A stretch of 64,000 bases of DNA, from contig CAZNPU010000012.1 in NCBI GenBank assembly GCA_964575335.1, forward strand, positions 25,922 through 89,921. The letters are read 5' to 3'. The notes below the pieces were generated by a model. The model ran no database searches. It saw only the letters and a list, made by a program, of their open reading frames with translations, and had not been told where the DNA came from. Both the position numbers and the translations under genes were made by a program. Shown here piece by piece: positions 52,132 to 61,708 of this stretch. The DNA is from CAZNPU01 sp964575335. GTDB lineage: Bacteria > Planctomycetota > Phycisphaerae > Phycisphaerales > SM1A02. Each line of letters begins with the position of its first letter. Position 1 is the stretch's first letter.

Positions 52132-52276
52132 GCCGCGAAGCGAACAGTACGCTTGGCCCTGCGTGCATGAATATCGCCGCGCTGGAAACGGCTGCGCCGT
52201 TTTGCTGCGCAAATGATGGCTGACGCGACCGTTTTCGCTGGCGTGCGGCTGATGCGCGTCTGTCGCAGCGGCAGTT

Positions 52277-52804
52277 TTATGAACGTTCGATGCCCAGGTC
52301 TTCTGCGGTGAACAGTGCATCGAATGCATAACCTGCTGCTTCGATGTTTTCACGTGCACCTTCCTGACGATCGATGGTGGCGATGATCTTGAGAACCTGC
52401 GCTCCGGTGTCAGCAATGACTTTGGCGGCTTCGAGCACCTGCCCGCCGGTGGTGGCGACGTCTTCCACGATCACGACCGCGTCATCGCTGCCGATTGTAC
52501 CTTCAAGCTGTTTGGCGGTGCCGTAGTCTTTCTTCTGATTGCGGATAAAGACGCACGGCAGGCCGGACGCCAGCGAGGCGGCGGTCACCAGCGGAATGCC
52601 GCCGAGTTCCGCGCCAGCGAGCTTTGTCGTTCCGGCCGGCAAACGCTCAGCGAACATTTTTCCAAGCTCAGCGAGAATGTCCGGCTGTGTTGAAAACAGG
52701 TATTTGTCCAGATAGAAGCTGCTGGTTCGTCCGCTGCGCAGCGTGAACGTGCCGTGCAGGAGTGCGACTTCCGCAATGCGTTTGGCGATCTGATCTCGGG
52801 TCAT
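52277..52804 (-). CDS. pyrE: Orotate phosphoribosyltransferase
   Basis: 175 residues from ATG 52804, a typical short PyrE. It makes OMP from orotate and PRPP in pyrimidine synthesis. The PRPP loop is VVIVEDVATTGGQ; TFTLRSGRTSSFYLDKY at the N terminus and KLAGAELGGIPLVTA are family segments. Frames upstream of 52804 have no family features. The start is shared with no clear ribosome site other than AGA. No other pyr gene is adjacent. It is divergent from the HtrA-type protease gene, with about 310 bases between the two start codons. Confidence 0.95.
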   Translation of the reverse strand: MTRDQIAKRIAEVALLHGTFTLRSGRTSSFYLDKYLFSTQPDILAELGKMFAERLPAGTTKLAGAELGGIPLVTAASLASGLPCVFIRNQKKDYGTAKQLEGTIGSDDAVVIVEDVATTGGQVLEAAKVIADTGAQVLKIIATIDRQEGARENIEAAGYAFDALFTAEDLGIERS

Positions 52805-53116
52805 GGCGGCATGGTAGCCAATGCGTCCCGAGCGGGCACGGGTTGTCGCCAATCTCCAGCGGCGCGCATGTGTATCGGAACAATGCTGCAGCATCGCCGC
52901 CCTTGCAGGAGGATGCGCGTCAGTCGTCTGCTTGTATGGCTCAGATCGCCCTTCGTGCGGATCAGCTATCTTTTGCCGGGCCGAGCGCTGTGCATGTTGT
53001 TCCAGGGCGCGTCTGCCTTTGAACCTGCACATGCTGGCGGCGGTACAACCGACTCTGTGGGTTCGTGGATTCGAGGTTTGAATTGAATCATGAATATCGT
53101 GTGAGGAGCCTGACGA

Positions 53117-54529
53117 ATGCGCCTTTGCCGAGAACCGATTCTTCATGCTTCCTGGTTATGCGTTGCAGTGTTTGTCGTTGCGATTGTGGCGGTGTCCGCA
53201 GCGGCAGCTGCAGCGCAGGCACGCCAGTCCGACGATCGTGACGCCGCCCGTGCTGCGCGTCGCAGCCCTGTTGTGCAGGTATTTGAAGCGACACGCGACG
53301 CGGTGGTGAACATTTCCTCAAAGGAGATCGTCACCGTTCGCGATCCATTTGGTTTCGGAAGCCTGTTCGATGACTTCTTCGACATGCCCTTTCGGCCGCC
53401 CGTTGGACCGCATCGGCGACAGTACACCCGCACCAGCGTCGGCAGCGGGTTTGTGATTCATCAGGACGGCTACATTGTGACCAATGCCCACGTGGTGGCG
53501 CAGACCGCGGAACGCAAGGCGATATTTGCCGACGGCAGGGAATATGACGCCCAGATCGTCGCGCTTGATACCGGACGCGATCTGGCGATTCTCAAGATTG
53601 AAGCCGACCAGCCGCTGCCCACGCTCACGCTTGGACGCAGCGATGATCTGATGATCGGCGAAACGGTGATCGCCATCGGCAACCCCCTGGGCTTTCAACA
53701 CACGGTCACCGCCGGCGTGGTCAGCGCGATCGAGCGCGATCTGGCGTTTTCGCGCGGCATGTCACTATCCGGACTCATCCAGACCGATGCGTCGATCAAC
53801 CCGGGCAACTCCGGCGGGCCGCTGCTGAACGTGCTGGGCGAACTCATCGGCATCAACACTGCGATTCGAGGCGATGCGCAGAATATCGGCTTTGCCATTC
53901 CCGTCGATCAGCTGCGCGAGGTGCTGCCGGATCTGCTGGATATCGAGCGTCGTTATCGTGTGGAATGCGGCGTGGCGGTGGACACGCTCAACACGCCGCG
54001 CGTTGTTGCGGTCAAGCCCGAATCGCCTGCTGAGCGCGCTGGTCTTCAGGTTGGCGATCTGCTGACGCATATTGATGGCCAGCCGATTCAGCAGGGAATC
54101 GACTTCTGCATTGCGCTGATTGGCTGCCGGGCTGGCCAGACGATCACGCTGCAGGTGCTTCGCGACAGCGAGCCGCGTGAAATCAAGCTGACGTTACAGC
54201 CCCGGCCGATGCCTGACGGCGCCAAGCTTGCGCTGGAGAAGCTGGGCCTTGAAGTTGCGCCGATGCCTGCGGAACTGGCTGAGCAGCTTGGCGTTTCAGG
54301 AGCCGGCGGGCTGCTGATTACCCGCGTGGAGCCGGGTGGTCCAGCGGACCGAACAGGCATACAGCCGCGCGATGTGCTGATGGGCATCGGTCGCCATATG
54401 GTGGCCGATAATGAGGATCTGGGTCAGTTGCTGGAACTGGTGCGCTCGGGTGAAACGCTTGCTGTCACCATTTTGCGCGTGGATCGCCGCACCAAGCTGC
54501 GGCTGACAGGCCAGCTTCGCGCCCGCTAG
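53117..54529 (+). CDS. HtrA/DegP-type periplasmic serine protease
   Basis: 470 residues from ATG 53117, with GAGGAG upstream. A signal peptide (WLCVAVFVVAIVAVSAAAA) directs export. The trypsin-like domain has the triad His125 in TNAHVVA, Asp155 in DTGRDLAIL and Ser232 in PGNSGGPL. Two PDZ domains follow (about 280-365 and 370-465), with GLQVGDLLTHIDGQPI and RDVLMGIGRHMV. The protein removes or refolds misfolded envelope proteins. The Phe/Asp-rich insert DPFGFGSLFDDFFDMPF lies in the LA-loop region, as in DegP/DegQ. Gene symbol degP, degQ or mucD cannot be chosen. Confidence 0.94.
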   Translation: MRLCREPILHASWLCVAVFVVAIVAVSAAAAAAQARQSDDRDAARAARRSPVVQVFEATRDAVVNISSKEIVTVRDPFGFGSLFDDFFDMPFRPPVGPHRRQYTRTSVGSGFVIHQDGYIVTNAHVVAQTAERKAIFADGREYDAQIVALDTGRDLAILKIEADQPLPTLTLGRSDDLMIGETVIAIGNPLGFQHTVTAGVVSAIERDLAFSRGMSLSGLIQTDASINPGNSGGPLLNVLGELIGINTAIRGDAQNIGFAIPVDQLREVLPDLLDIERRYRVECGVAVDTLNTPRVVAVKPESPAERAGLQVGDLLTHIDGQPIQQGIDFCIALIGCRAGQTITLQVLRDSEPREIKLTLQPRPMPDGAKLALEKLGLEVAPMPAELAEQLGVSGAGGLLITRVEPGGPADRTGIQPRDVLMGIGRHMVADNEDLGQLLELVRSGETLAVTILRVDRRTKLRLTGQLRAR

Positions 54530-54894
54530 CTCAAGCTCAAGACAGTGAGCTGCGCTGGCGATGACCGCATGTGCCTCAATATTCCAATCAACAATCAATC
54601 AATGCGACGCGATACGGTATGGCGCGGCGCGACGTGCGATCGCTCAGTTTCGCCAGTTTCCCGTGTGCAACATGGACATGGAGATGAATACGGACAGACA
54701 GGTTGAAAATTCACCATAACGAGGTCTGAAACCCGGCCGCGTCAGCCGATGAGCGCATAGGATCAATTCCTTATCCATCAGCAGGTCGGTGGAGGGTGAT
54801 GAGAATGGCCCGCTGGTGGGCGCTGATCGCGGAGGAATCCGGCTGTCGCACATCCTCGCGTTTCTGAACAACACGTTGACCGAATCACGCCACC
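54530..54894. other. Intergenic region before the cytochrome c maturation genes
   Basis: 365 bases with no supported gene. A minus-strand 76-codon frame has no protein-like character. There is no ribosome site before ATG 54895 and no clear promoter; the resB-like gene may be leaderless or use a GTG further in. Confidence 0.4.
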
Positions 54895-57441
54895 ATGACC
54901 GCGCTTGATCGACCTGACTTCAACGCTTCGGACTCTGGAGAGCCTTCAGCATCTTCACCGGGCCGACGCGCTGTGCCGACCGCATCACCTGCCAAGCCTC
55001 GTGGTCCGATCACGATGCTGCTGGACTTGTTCAGCAGCATTTGGTTTGGCGTGATACTTCTGACGTTGCTGTTTATTTACTGCTCCATCGGCTCGTCGGG
55101 AGTTCCCACGCAGCTCTGGATTTTTGATCCGGCGGCATGGGAATACGGCCACGTTCGACAATGGCGCGGCATCGAGCTGACTGAATTCGAATGGTTTCAC
55201 TGGTGGCCGTTCGATGTGCTCATCGCGCTGATTTGCGCAAACATCATCGTCTCGACGATACGGCGCATTCCGTTCAACATCATCAACCTGGGCGTGTGGC
55301 TGATTCACGGCGGCATCATCGTTCTTGCAATCGGCAGCGTGTATTACTTCAGCACGAAGGTGGAAGGTGATGCGCCGGTTCATCGTCGCCAGGTTGTGAT
55401 CAGCGTGCCGGGCATGGATGAACCGGTGACAATGGCTGCGGTGCCGGGCAATCGCATTGCAGTGGGCCGGGGCGAAGACGGCTATCTGCTGCAGATCAGC
55501 GGAATTGACCCGAACTGGGAACTGCTCTCGGGCGAGGACAAGGGCAAGCGCGCCTACAAGGTGTCTGTTCGCGTGCAATCCAAGACCGGCGAATTCATTC
55601 GCGAACTGATCGCCAACAAACCCGAATACACACAGGATCTGATTCGCAGCAACGATCCCATGCAGCCGTTCACCCGCGCGGTGAACGTGATCGGCAAGCC
55701 GCTGGTTGATGAAGCGCTGAAACTGACGCTGGAATACGCGCCGCAGGAATACTTTTACCTGATGGACAGCCGGGCGCTGTATTTGCGTGAGGTCGGACAG
55801 ACCGAGTGGGTGCAGCGACCGATTAAGAATCTCCCCCGCTACAACGATTACATTGCGTCGCGCGACGACGTATTTCAGGATCCAAACGACAAGTCCTTGC
55901 CGATCTATCCGTTGCGCAACGTGGATGTACCGCCGGTCGATCCCAACGATCCTCTGCCGGACGTGACATTCAGCGTGAGCCGCTACTTACGTTATGCGTT
56001 TCCAGATACCAGACGCCGGCCTGCGCCCGATGGCCCGCTTGATCCGACCGTCAACGTGCGGTTGCACACGACCACTGGCGAATCCGAAAGTTATCAGTTG
56101 ATGGCGTTCCATGCCGGCGCCAATATGGCATTGCGAGGCAACCTGCTGTTTGTGTGGGTCGATTCTGCTGCGGCGCTAGAGCGACTGCAGCGTCGTGAGG
56201 AGCCAGCAATTCGATGGACCATTCCGGAGGCTGATATTGATGTGGTCGAACCGATTACTCAGATCGCATCGATGAATCCGAACCTTGAGTTCAAGCCGAT
56301 TCCCGGCACGGATTATTCGTATCGTGTTGAGAAGTTTGAGAACAATCTTCGCATCGAGAACCGTGAGGTTTCGGTGGCGATTGTTCGCATCCGCACGCCG
56401 CAGCGCACCTTCGACCGGTGGGTGTTTGATGATCCATCGCTCAGTCGCGACATGGCGTTGGCTGAGGGGCTGGCGCAGCACGGCGCGCAACTTCCACTGG
56501 ATGAGCGGATTGTCACGCAATACATGCCCGGCACGCATCCGCCGGCTCCGATCATGGTGATTGCCGGTCCGGGCGAGGACGATCTGGCGGTGATGGTGAC
56601 GACAAGCACGGGGCAGCCGCGCTTCACGCCGGTGAAGCAGGGCGACGAGGTGCCGATTGTTGCCGGCGTGCAAATGACGATCGACAGATACGCCGCTCGC
56701 ACGGTTGCTGAGACCAAGCCGTTTGTCGTGCCGCGCGAGCGCCGCGATCGCAATGTGCGCGAGCATCTGTCGATGATTCGCCTCGATGTTCCCACCGTCG
56801 GCGGGAGCACGGTTTCACGCTGGCTGCAGTATCACAATTACGTGTTCGATCGGCCGGAGGAAGTGTTGCGCCGGTCGGTCTATCGCCCGGAAGTAATTCG
56901 TCTGGCGGACGGGCGGGAAATTGAAGTGATCTTTTCTCGCGCGCGGATGAAACTACCCGCGCCGGTTGTGCTGGAAGAGTTCCAGGTCGATACGCATATC
57001 GGCGGATTCACCGGCCGCGAATCCAGCATCATGGACTGGAAGAGCCTTGTTCGCTTCCAGAATGAAGACGGCACATGGGGCGAACTGAAAACGGTGCGCG
57101 TGAACAACCCGGTTGAGCACAACGGTTACTGGTTCTACCAGGCGATGTGGGATCCGCCGGACCGCGGGCAGCGCTTTGAAGGCGATCCCGGCTCCAACGG
57201 CCTGAACTACACCGTGCTGGGCGTAGGAAACCGCAACGGCGTGAACATTCAGCTGTGGGGCTGCTGCATTGCAGTGTTCGGCATGATCTATGCGTTTTAC
57301 GTGAAGCCCGTCATCAAGCGGCGGCGACAGCAGGCGGTGTACAGCCGCGTCGGCGCAGCGGCGCACAGTCAGCCGCATTCATTAGGCGCTGAAGATCAGG
57401 CTGTTTTGGCCAATGCACCACAACAGGAGGCGCAATCATGA
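54895..57441 (+). CDS. ResB/Ccs1-like cytochrome c maturation protein
   Basis: 848 residues. It has four membrane helices: VLLDLF-type SSIWFGVILLTLLFIYCS (about 42-65), VLIALICANIIVSTI (about 112-128), NLGVWLIHGGIIVLAIGSVYY (about 133-155) and, near the C terminus, NIQLWGCCIAVFGMIYAFYV (about 785-805). In between lies a periplasmic domain of more than 600 residues. The arrangement matches ResB/Ccs1 of system II, which hands heme and apocytochrome c to CcsA. The large domain is much longer than in most bacteria, as in planctomycete types. The ATGA overlap (57438-57441) with the next gene means the two are coupled. Confidence 0.8.
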   Translation: MTALDRPDFNASDSGEPSASSPGRRAVPTASPAKPRGPITMLLDLFSSIWFGVILLTLLFIYCSIGSSGVPTQLWIFDPAAWEYGHVRQWRGIELTEFEWFHWWPFDVLIALICANIIVSTIRRIPFNIINLGVWLIHGGIIVLAIGSVYYFSTKVEGDAPVHRRQVVISVPGMDEPVTMAAVPGNRIAVGRGEDGYLLQISGIDPNWELLSGEDKGKRAYKVSVRVQSKTGEFIRELIANKPEYTQDLIRSNDPMQPFTRAVNVIGKPLVDEALKLTLEYAPQEYFYLMDSRALYLREVGQTEWVQRPIKNLPRYNDYIASRDDVFQDPNDKSLPIYPLRNVDVPPVDPNDPLPDVTFSVSRYLRYAFPDTRRRPAPDGPLDPTVNVRLHTTTGESESYQLMAFHAGANMALRGNLLFVWVDSAAALERLQRREEPAIRWTIPEADIDVVEPITQIASMNPNLEFKPIPGTDYSYRVEKFENNLRIENREVSVAIVRIRTPQRTFDRWVFDDPSLSRDMALAEGLAQHGAQLPLDERIVTQYMPGTHPPAPIMVIAGPGEDDLAVMVTTSTGQPRFTPVKQGDEVPIVAGVQMTIDRYAARTVAETKPFVVPRERRDRNVREHLSMIRLDVPTVGGSTVSRWLQYHNYVFDRPEEVLRRSVYRPEVIRLADGREIEVIFSRARMKLPAPVVLEEFQVDTHIGGFTGRESSIMDWKSLVRFQNEDGTWGELKTVRVNNPVEHNGYWFYQAMWDPPDRGQRFEGDPGSNGLNYTVLGVGNRNGVNIQLWGCCIAVFGMIYAFYVKPVIKRRRQQAVYSRVGAAAHSQPHSLGAEDQAVLANAPQQEAQS

Positions 57442-59258
57442 CTCGACGCACCCGATCGCATCACCGAATCCTGTGCAGGATATTTGCAGCGATGGTGGTC
57501 ATTGGTGCATGGCTGGCAGCCACGCCGCGCGCTGCTGCGCAGAACATGCCGCAGCTTCCTCCCGATCACCCGCCGGTGCCGACGTCTGCGTCGCCTCAGG
57601 AAACGTTTGACGAGAAGCGCGCTGCATTCGCCAGACAGGTTGACCTGATCACGCTCGGGCAGTTCGCCATTCACAACGAAGGGCGCGTCAAGAGCTTCGA
57701 CTCGTTCGCCCGGTCGCTGATGCAGTATGTGTCAGGCTTGCGGCGCATCAACGATCAGCCGCACACCTTCACCTACATGGACCTCATGCTGCGTCCGATG
57801 GCGTACATTGACACGGCCGCGGTGTATGTGAAGAACAAGAACATGCGGGCGCAGATCGCCCAGGCGCTGCTGCAGTCGTCGGAAGCGGATTTTGACGAAT
57901 CGCACGCTGCTGCATTCATGAAAACCGGCCTGATCTCGCCCCGCCTGCTGGTCGATCCCGCGGTGCAGGACATGCTTCGTCGCATGTCCGAGGACGTGCT
58001 GCGCAGCGCGAGGTTTGTCGAGCAGATTGAAGGCGCTTTGAACGTCATGCACCCGGAGGGACTGCGCATGAATCTGCGCTTTGTCGCGCCGCCGGGTGGA
58101 ACCGTTGAGGACCGCTGGCTCACTATTGATGAACTGGCTGATGATCGCGCAATCGCAGCGTTCCCGACACTGCACAGCGAATTGCGCCAGCAGATCGTCA
58201 CGCACTGGACTTCGCTCACCGATGCATGGCGACAAGGCGATGCGGAAACCGTCAATCGCGCGATTGCTGAGCTGTCGCGTCTGCTGCCGCAGGTCAATCC
58301 CGAGCTGTATCCCGAACAGTCGCGTCTGGCGTGGGAGAGCTGGTACTTCCGCATGCGCAATCTCACGTGGATATGGCTGTTTTATGCGTTCGCCATCCCG
58401 CCGCTGGTTCTGGCGATCGTGTTCCGCTGGCCGGCAGCGCGGTGGATCGGCATGGGCATGTTCCTGCTGGCGTTCGCGCTGCACACGTTCGCGGTGATGC
58501 TGCGATGGTACGTGGCTGACCGCTGGCCGAACTCCAACATGTTCGAGGCGATCACGACAGCAGCATGGTTCGGCGGGTGCTTTGCGGTGCCGCTGGAGCT
58601 GTGGCTGCGGCGTCTGCCGATGCGCAACCTGTTTGCGGTGGGAAGCGCGGTGGCGTCGATGACCGCGATGATGGCGGTGCATTTCATGCCGCTGGAACTC
58701 AACGCCAGCATCAACAACATGATGCCGGTGCTGAACGACGTGTGGCTGTACATCCACACCAACGTCATCATCTTCAGCTACTGTCTGATCTTCATCGCTG
58801 CAGTGACCGCGGCGTTGTATCTGATGTATCGCCTGGTGCTGGCGATGCGCGGCGTGAGCGGCGTGAGCGAATACGCGCGGGTCGGCGGGGCAGGCTCGCT
58901 GATCCTCACCCGTCCCGATGGATCGACATATCTGGAAGAAGGAAAATCAACGTTCGGACAGGTGCTTGACGGCACAACGATGGTGTTGCTGGAACTCGGC
59001 TTCATCACCCTGTGGGCCGGGCTGGTCATGGGCGCGATCTGGGCCGATCACTCGTGGGGACGGCCGTGGGGATGGGACCCCAAGGAAGTCTTCGCGCTCA
59101 ATACATTCCTGGTGTTTCTCATTCTTGTTCACGGCCGCTTCAAAGTGAAAGACAAGGGCCTGTGGACCGCGGTGATGGCGCTCATCGGCGCGGTGGTGAT
59201 GCTGTTCAACTGGATCATCATCAACTTCGCCATCAGCGGCCTGCACAGCTACGCCTGA
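57438..59258 (+). CDS. ccsA: CcsA/ResC-type heme handling protein for cytochrome c
   Basis: 606 residues. A signal-like helix (IFAAMVVIGAWLAATPRAAA) leads to about 265 periplasmic residues, then at least six membrane helices from about residue 310. The heme-handling motif WADHSWGRPWGWDPKE (WGxxWxWD) is at about 535-550. Conserved histidines are seen in ALHTFAVMLRW and WLYIHTNVIIF, the axial ligands for heme. Together with the ResB-like partner it makes system II. Compared with small CcsA (about 320 residues) the N-terminal periplasmic part is an addition. The start overlaps the resB stop as ATGA, so expression is coupled. Confidence 0.88.
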   Translation: MTRRTRSHHRILCRIFAAMVVIGAWLAATPRAAAQNMPQLPPDHPPVPTSASPQETFDEKRAAFARQVDLITLGQFAIHNEGRVKSFDSFARSLMQYVSGLRRINDQPHTFTYMDLMLRPMAYIDTAAVYVKNKNMRAQIAQALLQSSEADFDESHAAAFMKTGLISPRLLVDPAVQDMLRRMSEDVLRSARFVEQIEGALNVMHPEGLRMNLRFVAPPGGTVEDRWLTIDELADDRAIAAFPTLHSELRQQIVTHWTSLTDAWRQGDAETVNRAIAELSRLLPQVNPELYPEQSRLAWESWYFRMRNLTWIWLFYAFAIPPLVLAIVFRWPAARWIGMGMFLLAFALHTFAVMLRWYVADRWPNSNMFEAITTAAWFGGCFAVPLELWLRRLPMRNLFAVGSAVASMTAMMAVHFMPLELNASINNMMPVLNDVWLYIHTNVIIFSYCLIFIAAVTAALYLMYRLVLAMRGVSGVSEYARVGGAGSLILTRPDGSTYLEEGKSTFGQVLDGTTMVLLELGFITLWAGLVMGAIWADHSWGRPWGWDPKEVFALNTFLVFLILVHGRFKVKDKGLWTAVMALIGAVVMLFNWIIINFAISGLHSYA

Positions 59259-59525
59259 TGACCGCAGCAAGCGGCAGCAGCAGCGGATTGCGTGCGTGTG
59301 CGTGAACGTGACGCCGCGCAGGTTGTCTGCCTTGTCACAACTGAAGCTCAGCGCGGTCTGATTGCCCGCCAGGCTGTGCAGCAGGGCTTTGATGCGCCTG
59401 CAGCCGTTGTCGCGGGTCATTTCATACGCGGCCGGGAGTCGTTGATATCTGCCGATGGCGGCGAAGTGCGCTGAACAATCGAAGCGCGCTGAAAATCAGT
59501 CAACACACGACGTGTTCCATGAGTC

Positions 59526-61142
59526 TTACGCATTCCACGGCTGCACGAGCAGTTGCAGGCGACCTCGGAAGCCCGGGCGCGGCACGTTCCGCGCGCCTTG
59601 CGTGAAGCCCAGAGGGATCTCCAGCAAGCGCGAACCGTCATCCTGATCAATCAGCTTCGCTTGTCGCGGCGCTTCGCCCAGACCGTGCTCCGATTCCAGG
59701 CCGTACCGCACCGTCGTGCCGTCGGCACGCGGCCGCACGTGAAACGTGAGCGTTTCATCAAACACGAATCCGCCTTCGAAGTGATCATCGAACCAGAAGC
59801 GCCGATCGACTTCGTACATCGGCACGCGAATGCTCAGCCGCAACGCGAAGGCTAATGCGGTACCGGCAGAATGTTCGGTTTTGGCTTTCGTCATCAGATA
59901 GCCGGTAAAGAGATACACCGGCTTTTTGTCTTTGATCAGGGCGTCATATTCGCGCAGGATTGATGAAGCCTGCTCAACCTTGCGCTCATGCAGGTAGCAC
60001 ATTAAGCCGCGCACGCGGGCGGTGGTTTCGATCTGATACGATGCGCGGATGGTATGGCCTTTGTCCTTCTTCTCCTGCACCGGCCGCGGCAACGTGATTT
60101 CGTCAGCCAGCAGCTGTGCCGTGACCTGTACATTGCCAAAGAGAAATCGCCGCAGGTTCTGATAGCCTTCCTCTGAGTTGACGATGCCGAAGTGGCCGCT
60201 GTGGCTGCGATGCACCATGGCCCGCGGGGCGTTCTTGACCGCAGCGTTTTGGATCATGACCAGCCCATCGCTCATCGGCCCGGTTGCCCGCCGGGAGAGC
60301 TTCATAAAGGCTGCGTAGTCGTTGTAATTCGTGCCCACGAGGCAGAAGAAGCGCTTCTCGGGAAACGCGTTGTTCAACGAATGCACGGCTGTGGGGTCTT
60401 CACCGTCACGCGAGTCATTTTTCGCCGGCAGCTTCAGGTATTCGCGGATCACATCGCGGTTGAAGTTGCGCACGTGAAAGCTGTCGAGCGCGCCGAGGTC
60501 GGGCACGTTCATGCCCAGTAGGTCGATACCATTGTGCGGCGTTCCGTAGGTGAACACCTTGTCAACCAGATGCACCGCATCATCAACATAGCCGGCTGCG
60601 TTGCGAGGTCGTTGCTGCAGCTGAAGCTCCTTGTCGAGTGCTGCGTCGCCTGTGCCATGGACGCAAAGGTTCTGCAGGTAGCACCGGGCAATCAGCCCGC
60701 CCATTGAATGTGCAACCAGATGCACGCGGAACTTGTCGTGCTCGGCCTGATCGTTGCCGCACACAAGCTTGCGCACGCGCAGAATCAGCCGCCGCAAATC
60801 CAGGGCGATGTCGGGAATGGTTTGTCTTTTGCCTGTGCCCAGATCGTGCGAAGCCTGCTCGTAATAGCGGAATATCCAGATGCATCGGGGAGGACATTCA
60901 TGCCCATCCCCAAATTCGCTGCCGTCTTTGTACGTATCGCAATATCCTTCATCCTTCATCAACCGAAGCAGCGGCGATTCAAAGATGAAACGAACGATTT
61001 GGCCCTTGTGATCCTGACGAATCTTCGTTGCGCCAAGGTTGAAGCCCATGTAGGGCGTGGCGGCGGTGTCTTCAATTTCGCCCATCGTCGCAGCAAAGCC
61101 GCGAATGTAAATGATCGGGTAATACGGCGGAGTAATGGACAT
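59526..61142 (-). CDS. Alpha/beta-hydrolase, lipase-like (AHSMG)
   Basis: 538 residues from ATG 61142, with GGAG eight bases upstream. The N terminus has an oxyanion-type strand PIIYIRGFAA. The nucleophile elbow is HLVAHSMGGLIARC (Ser146), the AHSMG version known from bacterial lipases of the LipA type. TYGTPHNGIDLLG is a late strand typical of PGAP1/triacylglycerol-lipase-like hydrolases, and a candidate histidine is in MVHRSHSGHFGIV. There is no signal peptide or membrane helix, so it acts in the cytoplasm or needs other export. The C-terminal 200 residues are a beta-rich domain. It is the third gene of a leftward operon with two unknown genes. Confidence 0.78.
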   Translation of the reverse strand: MSITPPYYPIIYIRGFAATMGEIEDTAATPYMGFNLGATKIRQDHKGQIVRFIFESPLLRLMKDEGYCDTYKDGSEFGDGHECPPRCIWIFRYYEQASHDLGTGKRQTIPDIALDLRRLILRVRKLVCGNDQAEHDKFRVHLVAHSMGGLIARCYLQNLCVHGTGDAALDKELQLQQRPRNAAGYVDDAVHLVDKVFTYGTPHNGIDLLGMNVPDLGALDSFHVRNFNRDVIREYLKLPAKNDSRDGEDPTAVHSLNNAFPEKRFFCLVGTNYNDYAAFMKLSRRATGPMSDGLVMIQNAAVKNAPRAMVHRSHSGHFGIVNSEEGYQNLRRFLFGNVQVTAQLLADEITLPRPVQEKKDKGHTIRASYQIETTARVRGLMCYLHERKVEQASSILREYDALIKDKKPVYLFTGYLMTKAKTEHSAGTALAFALRLSIRVPMYEVDRRFWFDDHFEGGFVFDETLTFHVRPRADGTTVRYGLESEHGLGEAPRQAKLIDQDDGSRLLEIPLGFTQGARNVPRPGFRGRLQLLVQPWNA

Positions 61143-61201
61143 GATGATCTCCGGATTGCGAGGAACCACCCACACGAATGGGCTGGATGATGACGTGCAA
61201 T

Positions 61202-61708
61202 TCACGCCCGTTCAAGCACGCTGCGCAGTTTGTGAATCGCTGCGACGACTCTGTCGACGCGCTTGCTGATTTCTTCTGCGTCATCTGCAGCAAAGTTCAG
61301 CGTTTTTACGTGCCTGATCGAGTTGACCAGTTCGGTGAGCGTCAGCACAGCGGCTTCGGGCGTGCTGAAATTGATGAGCGAAGCAGATCGCTGGGCATGT
61401 TCGGTTACCGCACGAATGTGCTTGACGTACTGATTTAACTCGTCGGAGCGCTGGCTGATCGCCTGCAGGCTTTCCATGAACGTGGCGCGGAAGATGTCTT
61501 CAATGGCCTGCAGCGCGATGGCGTCGAGCTTCTGGCAGTACGTGTTGGGTGAATGATGCCGAAACTGCCGCAACTTGCGCTGCACTTCCACGCGACGATC
61601 AATGTCGTCGGTTTTCACCGCCGCTTCAGCTTCTGCGAGCAATTGTTCCAGGCGGGCCGCCCAGCCCTCAAAGCCGTCAATTGCATCCCACTCGTTGTTG
61701 TCGCTCAT
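61202..61708 (-). CDS. Helical hypothetical protein in the lipase operon
   Basis: 168 residues. It is predominantly helical with heptad-like spacing (FEGWAARLEQLLAEAEAAVK, LTELVNSIRHVKTLNFAADD). It has no signal peptide, no membrane helix and no known motif. Its start overlaps the previous gene's stop as ATGA (61705-61708), and the lipase gene follows 59 bases later, so the three are one transcriptional unit. It could be a cytoplasmic partner or chaperone for the lipase-like protein; that is inference from position. Confidence 0.65.
   Translation of the reverse strand: MSDNNEWDAIDGFEGWAARLEQLLAEAEAAVKTDDIDRRVEVQRKLRQFRHHSPNTYCQKLDAIALQAIEDIFRATFMESLQAISQRSDELNQYVKHIRAVTEHAQRSASLINFSTPEAAVLTLTELVNSIRHVKTLNFAADDAEEISKRVDRVVAAIHKLRSVLERA

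Noticed and set aside
54644..54874. 76-codon minus-strand gene before the resB-like gene
   Set aside because: No protein-like pattern or ribosome site; probably non-coding.
59292..59474. 60-codon gene after ccsA
   Set aside because: Composition is ambiguous, there is no ribosome site, and no family is recognised.
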